A stretch of DNA of 7,458 nucleotides from JBOGFI01 sp050743365. Lineage in GTDB: Bacteria > Actinomycetota > Acidimicrobiia > IMCC26256 > JACDBD01. How positions within the stretch are numbered: the first letter of the stretch is position 1; every line of letters begins with the position of its first letter. Of the stretch, positions 1 through 5,138 are shown one piece after another. The notes under the pieces were generated by a model, which saw only the letters and a program-made list of their open reading frames with translations, did no database searches and was not told where the DNA came from. The stretch spans positions 1 to 7,458 of the forward strand of contig JBOGFI010000257.1 of NCBI GenBank assembly GCA_050743365.1. The letters are read 5' to 3'. The translations under genes and the position numbers were made by a program.

Positions 1-19
1 TCCCAGTGGAGGTACGGCC

Positions 20-1132
20 ATGGGACAGCACGGCTTCTACGTGATCGACGCGGACGGCCACGGGGGCGAGCCCCTCGACTGGCGGTCGCGCATCCCCGAT
101 GCCTTCCGGCCCCAGATGGAGACCTTCGTCGCCAACATGAAGGGCCACTACAAGGGTCTGCCCGGTGGCGGGATCCGCGCGGCCGACGCCGAGCGCGACA
201 CCGCGAACCCCGATCCGCTGCGCTTCGAGCCCGACAGCATGCGCATCGGGATGAGCCGGCCGGCCCAGCGTCTCGAGGACATGGACCTCGAGGGCATCGA
301 CGTCACCGTGATGTTCCCGCCCGGGTCGGGTGAGGAGTGGGCCCTGCTCGACCGGGATTTCGCGGTGGCTCTCTGCCGGACGCTCAACGACGCCCGGGCC
401 GAGTACGCCGGCTATGCGCCCGACCGCCTCAAGCTCGTCGCCAAGTTGCCCATGATCGACCCGGAGGCCGCGGCCGAGGAGCTCGAGCGGTGCGTCACGC
501 AGCACCCCGACGGGTTCGTGGGGATGGTCACCGCCCAGCACATCCGCGACAAGAACCTCGACGACCCGTCGTTCGACGTCGTGTGGGAGACGGCGCAGCG
601 CCTCGATGTCGCCGTGTGCGCCCACGGCGGCGGGCAGGCGCCCGATCAGGTGCCGTTCGCGATCGAGCGGTTCCGCACTCGCCTCGAGGTCCACGCCGTC
701 ACGCACCCGTTCGGTCAGATGCTCGCGGTCACCAACTTCACCGTCGGCGGCATCCTCCACCGCTTCCCGCGACTGCGGGTCGGTTTCATGGAGGCGGGCG
801 TGGGCTGGTTGCCGTTCTGGCTCGAGCGCCTCGACGAGCACTACGAGCTCATGCCGGAGCAGGCGCCGGCCATCGACCGCCCGCCGTCCGAGTACTTCCT
901 GTCGGGCCGGTGCTTCCTCGGCTGTGAGCCCGAGGAGCGGATGCTCCCCTACGTGTCGGAAACGGTCAGCCCCGACGTGATCTGCTACGCGTCCGACTAC
1001 TGCCACTGGGACTGCGCCTTCCCCAACAGCGTGAAGCTCCTCGAGGACCGCGACGACCTCAGCGACGAGCAGAAGGCGAAGATCCTCGCCGGCAACCCGT
1101 CGCGCCTGTACCGCATCCCCCTCCCGGCATAG
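20..1132 (+). CDS. Amidohydrolase family 2 metal-dependent hydrolase
   Basis: A 370-residue TIM-barrel hydrolase of the amidohydrolase-2 (ACMSD-like, PF04909-type) family. Visible landmarks are an N-terminal D-x-D-x-H-x-x-E signature (D10, D12, H14, E17), a barrel strand ending in CAHGGG (H202), the HAVTHPFGQM segment (H225, H229), a strand with FMEAGVGW (E258) followed by LPFWLERLDEHYE, and a late YASDY (D326) that would supply the metal-binding Asp. The C-terminal ILAGNPSRLY ending is typical of the family. Start is the ATG at 20, with GGAGG at 8-12 and seven bases of spacing. Length matches intact actinobacterial relatives (roughly 350-400 residues). Family members hydrolyse or decarboxylate cyclic and aromatic compounds; the substrate cannot be read from sequence. 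A gene upstream outside the window may share its operon. It ends 12 bp from a convergent, broken amidohydrolase that it does not closely resemble, so the two are not a simple tandem duplicate. Cytosolic; no signal peptide seen. Confidence 0.9.
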   Translation: MGQHGFYVIDADGHGGEPLDWRSRIPDAFRPQMETFVANMKGHYKGLPGGGIRAADAERDTANPDPLRFEPDSMRIGMSRPAQRLEDMDLEGIDVTVMFPPGSGEEWALLDRDFAVALCRTLNDARAEYAGYAPDRLKLVAKLPMIDPEAAAEELERCVTQHPDGFVGMVTAQHIRDKNLDDPSFDVVWETAQRLDVAVCAHGGGQAPDQVPFAIERFRTRLEVHAVTHPFGQMLAVTNFTVGGILHRFPRLRVGFMEAGVGWLPFWLERLDEHYELMPEQAPAIDRPPSEYFLSGRCFLGCEPEERMLPYVSETVSPDVICYASDYCHWDCAFPNSVKLLEDRDDLSDEQKAKILAGNPSRLYRIPLPA

Positions 1133-1144
1133 GCGCGAGCTCGC

Positions 1145-1833
1145 TCACGGCGCCGCGCCGCCGAGCTCGGGCCACAGCGTGAGCGCGGTCTCACCGAGGA
1201 CGCACCGCCGATCCTTCTCGGGACGCCGGGACACGGCATGGCGGCCGAAGGCGACGAGCTCGGCGTAGCTGCGGTCGTGGGTCTGGGAGAAGTCCGAGCC
1301 CCACGTCAAGCGGCGAGGCCCGAAGCGCTCGGCCAGCGTGTCGACGAGGTCGCGCGGATCGTCGTCGGGCGCGGCGAGGTCGAGCAGCGTGGTGGTCACC
1401 TTCAGGTGGAGGTTGGGCAGGTCGGCGAGGTCCACCACCGCGGCGGGGTCGAAGGCGCAGTGGTCGAGCGTCACCGGGACCTCGGGGAACCGCTCGAGCG
1501 CGCGCCGCAGCCGGGGCAGCTGGTCGGCCAGGCACATCACGCTCATACGGACGCCCAGCTCTGCGGCCCGCTCCCACAGCGGGAACGTGCGGGGCTCGTG
1601 AGCCGGTCGGGATGCGAGGCGGCGGCGTCGGCCGCGTACGAGTTGTCGTAGGAGTACGCGCCCATCGGCTGGACGAGCACGGCCCGGTCGACGCCGGCGT
1701 CGTCCATGAGCGCCAGCAGCTCCTCGACCGTCACGGGCGCTTCCCGGTACCACGCACCCGGGAGCCGGGCCGGCTGGAGGGGGTACCGCGACGCGTCGTC
1801 GCTGATCACGTGTACGTGCGTGTCGACCAGCAT
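1145..1833 (-). pseudogene. Broken amidohydrolase: internal deletion plus frameshift
   Basis: Two reading frames on the minus strand together encode one amidohydrolase-2 protein. The N-terminal part starts at ATG 1833 (GAGGA about 8 bases upstream) with MLVDTHVHV (metal ligands H6, H8), then a helix VTVEELLALMDDAGVDRAVL and GAYSYDNSYAADAAASHPDR. Near 1595-1605 the recognisable sequence jumps to another frame, PRTFPLWERAAELGVRM, and continues through LDHCAFDP, LPNLHLKVTT and LTWGSDFSQTHDRSY (late metal-site Asp region) to a stop at 1145-1147. The two halves give about 79 + 150 residues, whereas relatives are about 270-290. From memory of the family, the missing block is the second barrel strand region between HPDRF and DDPxTFPLW, about 45-55 residues. 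A single-base error cannot explain that loss, so this looks like a real deletion with frameshift, or an assembly collapse. As written it should not make an active enzyme. It is divergent from the selenoprotein cassette with 35 bp between starts. Confidence 0.8.
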
Positions 1834-1854
1834 CGGCTCATCCTCGCAGGTGGT

Positions 1855-1860
1855 TACGCT
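1855..1860 (+). promoter_or_regulatory. Candidate -10 element for leaderless transcript
   Basis: TACGCT fits the actinobacterial -10 pattern TAnnnT and lies 8 bases before the GTG at 1869. The first transcribed base could therefore be the start codon itself or a base or two before it. No Shine-Dalgarno sequence is visible before this GTG, which supports leaderless translation. No convincing -35 hexamer is seen about 17 bp upstream, so the call rests on one hexamer and spacing. It would drive the selenoprotein cassette. Confidence 0.35.
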
Positions 1861-1868
1861 CTCGTGCC

Positions 1869-2909
1869 GTGCGGGACGACGAGCTCGTCGACCTCGAGGA
1901 CGCGTCGCCCGAAGGTTTGATGGACGCGTTCGAGTCGCGCGGCTGGGGCGACGGTCTCCCGCTCGTCCCGCCGACCGAGGAGCGGGTCAAGGCCATGCTG
2001 GCCACCACCGACGGCGACGCCGACGAGGTGCTCGCCACGCTCCCGCCCCGGCAGGGCGAGGCGACGCGTCGCACCGTGGCCGTCAACGCCGTGCTCGCGG
2101 GCTGCCGTCCCGAGTGGATGCCAGTGGTGCTCACCGCGGTACGCGCCCTCGGACACCCGGAGCTCAACCTGCGCGGCGTCAACGCGACCACCCATCCGGT
2201 GGCGCCGCTGGTGATCGTGCACGGTGCGGCCGTCGACGAGCTCGGGTTCAACGCCGGGCTCGGCGCGTTCGGTCCCGGCAACCGCGCCAACGCCTCCGTC
2301 GGTCGCGCGGTGCGCTTCGTGCTCCTGCACGTGGCCGGCGCCCGGCCTGACGAGAAGACCGACGCGTCGACCCAGGGACAGCCGTCGAAGTACACGTACT
2401 GCATCGGCGAGAACGAGGCGGCGAGTCCATGGGATAGCTACCCGCGCACCGTCGCCGTCGATGCACCGAGCGCGGTCACCGTATTCGGCGGTGAAGGCCC
2501 GCACAACGTGCACGACATGGAGAGCGACGAGCCGGCACGGCTGCTCGACAAGGCGGCGTCGGCCATCGCCTCGCTCGGCTCCAACAATGCGTGCATAGGG
2601 CAGGGCGAGGTGTTCGTGGTGCTCTGTCCCGAGCACGCCGCCACGATCGCAGGCGCGGGTTGGGCGCGCCGCGACGTGCAGTCGTACCTCTACGAGACCG
2701 CGCGGCTCCCGGCCCGGGTGCTACGGGCCGCATTCGACATCGTGGCCTGGCCGCCCTGGATGGAGGCCGCGGCCGACGACCGCCTGCTGCCCATGACCGA
2801 GCATCCGGGCAACTACCGCGTGCTCGTAGCCGGCGGAGCGGGGAAGCACTCGTGCGTGATCCCGAGCTGGGGCATGACCCGCAGCGTTACCCTCCCGCTC
2901 GCCGGCTGA
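1869..2909 (+). CDS. Uncharacterised 346-aa partner of UGSC selenoprotein
   Basis: I recognise the sequence type but know no established function. It belongs to a conserved bacterial family seen next to UGSC-type proteins (recollection, not searched). Landmarks are GWGDGLPLVPPT near residue 23, IxxNAVxAGC-type AVNAVLAGC (C79) followed by PEWMPVVL, NATTHPVAPLVIVHG, the glycine-rich GLGAFGPGNRANASVGRAVR, a QGQPSKYTYCIGENEAASPW block (C178), GGEGPHNVHD, GSNNACIGQGEVFVVLCPEHA (C242, C253) and KHSCVIPSWG (C329). There is no signal peptide or membrane segment. Its cysteines and Asn/Gly/His-rich blocks would suit a catalytic or cofactor-binding protein, but that is inference. Start is the GTG at 1869, the earliest in-frame start after a stop-free limit; ATG 1920, preceded by GAAGG, is an alternative that would drop 17 residues. 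It ends 31 bp before the selenoprotein start, so both are very probably one operon. Confidence 0.8.
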   Translation: MRDDELVDLEDASPEGLMDAFESRGWGDGLPLVPPTEERVKAMLATTDGDADEVLATLPPRQGEATRRTVAVNAVLAGCRPEWMPVVLTAVRALGHPELNLRGVNATTHPVAPLVIVHGAAVDELGFNAGLGAFGPGNRANASVGRAVRFVLLHVAGARPDEKTDASTQGQPSKYTYCIGENEAASPWDSYPRTVAVDAPSAVTVFGGEGPHNVHDMESDEPARLLDKAASAIASLGSNNACIGQGEVFVVLCPEHAATIAGAGWARRDVQSYLYETARLPARVLRAAFDIVAWPPWMEAAADDRLLPMTEHPGNYRVLVAGGAGKHSCVIPSWGMTRSVTLPLAG

Positions 2910-2940
2910 ACCCTGGCCGCCCGGAAGAGAAGGAGCAACC

Positions 2941-3465
2941 ATGCAGATCGTCTCGCCCGAAGGCGCGATCGGCACCGCGCCGCACGCGCCGGCGCCGTCG
3001 CCCGCCGTCCTCTCGGGGCTGCGGGTCGGAGTGCTCGACAACGGCAAGCCCAACGCCCGGCTCCTGCTCGAGCGGCTGGCCGGCCGGCTCGGCGAGCGGG
3101 CGGGCACGACCGTCTCGTTGGTCGTCGGCAAGGGCACGGCGGCGACCCCGGCCGAGCCCGACGTGCTCGACGCGCTGCGAGCGGGCGTCGACCTCGTGCT
3201 GACGGGCAGCGCCGACTGAGGGTCGTGCACGTCGTGGAGTGTCCACGACCTCGTGCAACTGGAGAGTATGGGGAGGCCCACCGTGGTCGTCGCGACCACC
3301 AGCTTCGCCGCCCTCGCCCGCCGGGTCGCGGGCCAGCTCGCCTTCCCCGCGGCCCGCATCGCGGTCGTCGAGCACCCACTCGGCGGGGCGGCGGAGGCGG
3401 GCGTGCTGGAACGGGCGGATGGAGCGGTGGAGGCCGTGCTCGCGCTGCTCACCGGCCGGTCGTGA
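2941..3465 (+). CDS. UGSC-family selenoprotein (Sec at residue 93)
   Basis: Read through the in-frame TGA at 3217-3219 as selenocysteine, this is a 174-residue protein with Sec93. Start is ATG 2941 with AAGGAG at 2930-2935. The N-terminal half has GVLDNGKPNARLLLERLA (D33-N34-G35-K36-P37-N38), the usual opening of UGSC proteins. The redox motif is D92-U93-G94-S95-C96-T97-S98-W99, followed by SVHDLVQLE, a PTVVVATTSFAALA strand-helix, and EHPLGG (H145). After the TGA the frame stays open to a TGA at 3463-3465 with normal codon use and clear family likeness. The Sec-x-x-Cys-Thr motif with a later HPLG strongly resembles the C-terminal part of glycine reductase component B (GrdB), where Sec attacks the substrate. 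This protein lacks the large GrdB N-terminal region. Predicted role: cytosolic selenol/thiol catalyst or reductase subunit with an unknown substrate. A gene caller without Sec recoding splits it into 92-aa and 70-aa pieces. The chance that it is instead a nonsense-mutated Cys gene is low, given the motif and the hairpin after the TGA. Confidence 0.92.
3217..3219 (+). other. UGA selenocysteine codon (recoded stop)
   Basis: The TGA lies in frame exactly where the family has Sec or Cys in the D-[UC]-G-S-C motif (Asp codon GAC before; Gly, Ser and Cys codons after). The frame then remains open for 81 codons. Insertion would need SelB, tRNA-Sec, SelA and SelD from elsewhere in the genome; none is in this window. 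Confidence 0.9.
3226..3257 (+). promoter_or_regulatory. Bacterial SECIS hairpin
   Basis: Immediately after the Sec UGA the coding sequence folds into an imperfect hairpin. The upper stem has 8 perfect pairs, GTCGTGGA (3231-3238) with TCCACGAC (3242-3249), closing a GTG loop (3239-3241). A 5-bp lower stem, TGCAC (3226-3230) with GTGCA (3253-3257), is separated by three unpaired bases on the 3' side (3250-3252). The first loop base is a G and lies 20 bases after the UGA. This agrees with the known bacterial SECIS pattern of a short G-containing apical loop roughly 16-37 nt downstream, which SelB binds. I paired it by hand; no folding energy was computed. Confidence 0.75.
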
Positions 3466-3469
3466 GCCC

Positions 3470-3716
3470 GTGATCGACGCCGGGGCGCTCGACACCGCCC
3501 TCGAGGAGGTGCGCGCCCTGGTGCAGGCCGACGGGGCCGACCTCGAGCTCGTCGCCGTCGACTCCGGGCGCCGTGAGGTGCGGCTCCGTCTGCTGCTCGT
3601 GGAGGCCGGCTGCGCCGAATGCGTCATGCCGCAGCGGTTCCTCGAGGGCGTCGCCCTCGACCTCCTGCGCGGGACGGGCGCGCGCGGTCCGCATCGACGA
3701 TCCTCGCGTTCCGTAG
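3470..3716 (+). CDS. Small NifU-like CxxC protein, frameshifted near C-terminus
   Basis: The GTG at 3470 lies 4 bases after the selenoprotein stop, with no clear Shine-Dalgarno, so translational coupling is likely. The frame gives a NifU C-terminal-like domain: LDTALEEVRALVQADGADLELVAVD, a strand pair REVRLRLLLVEAGC, and a C48-A-E-C51 motif followed by VMPQRFLEGVALDLLR. This matches the NifU fold layout (helix, DGGD-like strand, CxxC, helix), in which the two Cys of a dimer can hold an Fe-S cluster or serve in thiol redox. The frame then runs on for over 200 codons antisense to two good genes, which is implausible. If one base is skipped in the GC run around 3678-3688, the protein instead ends RVRIDDPRVP with a stop TAG at 3714-3716, giving about 81 residues and a sensible end 26 bp before the convergent gene. 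This may be a base-call error or a real frameshift; the core domain is intact either way. Likely partner of the selenoprotein (inference from position). Confidence 0.65.
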
Positions 3717-3720
3717 CCGC

Positions 3721-3736
3721 GCCGAACGGTTTTGGC
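3721..3736. terminator. Weak hairpin between convergent genes
   Basis: GCCGAA (3721-3726) can pair with TTTGGC (3731-3736) around a 4-base loop, with one G-U wobble in the plus-strand RNA. It sits in the 26-bp gap between the end of the selenoprotein cassette and the end of the convergent SRPBCC gene, the expected place for a shared terminator. The stem is short and no T tract follows, so support is weak. Confidence 0.2.
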
Positions 3737-3742
3737 GTCGGG

Positions 3743-4201
3743 CTACTCCTCTGCGGGCGGCTCCGTCTCGACCTCGTGCTCGAGGTTCTCGAGCGACCGG
3801 CGCATGTTGGCGTCGACGATCCGCCCGGCGACGCGCTCCGCGACTCGGGACAACAGGCCTCCGGGGAGGTTGAACCTCAACCGGAAGGTCACCTCGGTCT
3901 CGCCCTGCCCACGCGCCCGCAGGCGGAAGCGGCCCCGATGGTCGACGCCCGTGATGCTGGTCCAGCCGAGCTCGCGGCGGTCCTGGAACTCGACGACCTC
4001 GACGAGCCCGCCGACGTGGGCGGTCCCCACCTTCATGCGGATCGAGTAGCGCGCCCCGAGACCGGTCGAGCGTTCGCCCTCGACGTCCCAGCGGCTGATG
4101 TCGTGCATGAACCGCGGATAGTTGGCGGGGTCGGTCAGGTAGGTCCACACCTGCTGCGCCGGCGCGCGGACGGCGATCCGGCTTTCGAGCCGCACGGCCA
4201 C
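3743..4201 (-). CDS. SRPBCC / polyketide cyclase-like protein
   Basis: A 152-residue START/Bet v1-like (SRPBCC superfamily, polyketide_cyc2-type) protein. It begins with the typical strand SRIAVRAPAQQVWTYLTDPANYPRFM (residues about 7-32), followed by antiparallel strands including VEVVEFQDRRELGWTSI and GETEVTFRLRFNLPGG, and the long C-terminal helix IVDANMRRSLENLEHEVE that closes the hydrophobic pocket in this fold. Members bind or modify small hydrophobic ligands; many actinobacterial ones have no known substrate. It has no signal peptide. The GTG start at 4201 directly follows the TAG stop (4204-4202) of the acyltransferase upstream, with no spacer and no visible Shine-Dalgarno, so translation is probably coupled. 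Pairing with an acyltransferase suggests a lipid-related ligand, which is inference only. Length is normal for the family. Confidence 0.88.
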   Translation of the reverse strand: MAVRLESRIAVRAPAQQVWTYLTDPANYPRFMHDISRWDVEGERSTGLGARYSIRMKVGTAHVGGLVEVVEFQDRRELGWTSITGVDHRGRFRLRARGQGETEVTFRLRFNLPGGLLSRVAERVAGRIVDANMRRSLENLEHEVETEPPAEE

Positions 4202-5029
4202 CTACCCGAGGATCGGGAACCGCCGCTCGGCGGCCAGCGCGTCCATCGCCTCCTGCATCACCGCCGTCACGTGGTCGTAGACCTCGTCACGATCGGGTCG
4301 CGAACCGAACCGGCGGCGGAGGTGGAGCGGCTCGAGCACCTCGGTGGTGATCTTCGACGGCAAGGGCAGGTTGGGCGGGAAGCCGGCGATACTGAACCCG
4401 AACGGCAGGCCGAACGAGACGGGATAGATGGTGGCCCGGAACCGCCGGCTGAAGGGTGACAGCCGGGCGATGCGCTCGCCCCGGCTCAGAAACAGCTGCG
4501 TCTCCTGCGCGCCGATCGACACCACCGGCACGATCGGCGCGCCGGACTCGAGCGCGGCGTCGATGAAGCCCTTGCGACCCCCGAAGTCGATGGTCGCGGA
4601 CTTGCTGGTGGGCCGGCAGGCGTCGTAGTCGCCTCCGGGGAAGACGAGCACGGTGGCGCCGCTACGCAACGCGAGCTTGGTGTTGGCACGCGACGCCGGG
4701 ATCATCCCCCACCTCCGCAGGACCGACGCCCCCGGGATGCGGAGCATCACGTCGTGGGTGAGGAGGTAGATGGGTCGCTCGACGCCGTAGTAGGTGCTGA
4801 ACGCAACCGCGAAGACGGGCGCATCGGGCGTGGTCAGGCCGCCCGAGTGATTGCCGACCAGCAAGACCGGGCCGGCGTCCGGGATGTTGTCGAGCCCTCG
4901 CACCTCGGCCCGGTGCCAGACGCTCGCGAAGAGCCACAGGATCGGCAGCGTCTCGCGGATGTAGTCCGGGTCCCGGGCGTCGAGGTCGCAGGTGGCGTCG
5001 GGCCGGTGGTCGCGGGCGGGCTCCGTCAT
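4202..5029 (-). CDS. PlsC-like lysophospholipid acyltransferase family protein
   Basis: A 275-residue acyltransferase of the glycerolipid (LPLAT/PlsC-like) superfamily, probably acting at the cytoplasmic membrane face to transfer a fatty acyl group to a glycerol- or alcohol-type acceptor. Block I is NHSGGLTTPDAPVF (H61, D69), a variant of the usual NHx4D with longer His-Asp spacing, seen in a subgroup related to the diacylglycerol acyltransferase type. A middle block is WGMIPASRAN, and block III is VLVFPGGDYDA (F130-P131-G132-G133) in place of FPEG. Later come GAPIVPVVSIGAQET and PSKITTEVLEPLHL. The acceptor cannot be assigned. I chose ATG 5029 because a TAnnnT hexamer at 5043-5038 fits a leaderless start there; TTG 5038 would add three residues. 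No Shine-Dalgarno is seen for either. It is first in a two-gene unit with the SRPBCC gene and divergent from the deacylase operon. Confidence 0.87.
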   Translation of the reverse strand: MTEPARDHRPDATCDLDARDPDYIRETLPILWLFASVWHRAEVRGLDNIPDAGPVLLVGNHSGGLTTPDAPVFAVAFSTYYGVERPIYLLTHDVMLRIPGASVLRRWGMIPASRANTKLALRSGATVLVFPGGDYDACRPTSKSATIDFGGRKGFIDAALESGAPIVPVVSIGAQETQLFLSRGERIARLSPFSRRFRATIYPVSFGLPFGFSIAGFPPNLPLPSKITTEVLEPLHLRRRFGSRPDRDEVYDHVTAVMQEAMDALAAERRFPILG

Positions 5030-5037
5030 CGGGCTCA

Positions 5038-5043
5038 AGGGTA
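5038..5043 (-). promoter_or_regulatory. Candidate -10 for acyltransferase operon
   Basis: On the minus strand the hexamer TACCCT (TAnnnT) lies 8 bases before ATG 5029, which itself has no Shine-Dalgarno. This fits a leaderless transcript beginning at or next to the start codon. No clear -35 was found. If right, the ATG and not the upstream TTG is the true start. Confidence 0.3.
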
Positions 5044-5105
5044 CGCGGGCGACGCCGTCGCCAGCCGGTGTCGCGGTCCCCGGGCTGCCCGATTCCGAGC
5101 GGCCC

Positions 5106-5111
5106 TAAGCT
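5106..5111 (+). promoter_or_regulatory. Candidate -10 for deacylase operon
   Basis: TAAGCT fits the TAnnnT pattern and lies 27 bases before the GTG at 5139, leaving room for a short leader that includes GGGAGGA (5129-5135). A -35 is not obvious. The 109-bp divergent region 5030-5138 otherwise shows no gene and no repeat that I could see. Confidence 0.35.
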
Positions 5112-5138
5112 GCACCGGGCGCGAGCGCGGGAGGAACG

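Noticed and set aside
1135..1144. 10-bp palindrome GCGAGCTCGC between two convergent genes
   Set aside because: No loop and no T tract, and single occurrence, so there is no case for a terminator or operator.
1854..2636. Minus-strand frames opposite the 346-aa gene
   Set aside because: No recognisable domain and Arg/Val-rich composition. The plus-strand product is conserved in type and linked to the selenoprotein.
3217..3219. TGA as a true stop or nonsense mutation
   Set aside because: The Sec motif, the open frame after it with family likeness, and the SECIS-like hairpin all favour recoding.
3239..4459. Long plus-strand frame of 406 codons
   Set aside because: Only 3470 to about 3675 of it looks like protein. 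The rest is antisense to the SRPBCC and acyltransferase genes, which have clear family motifs.
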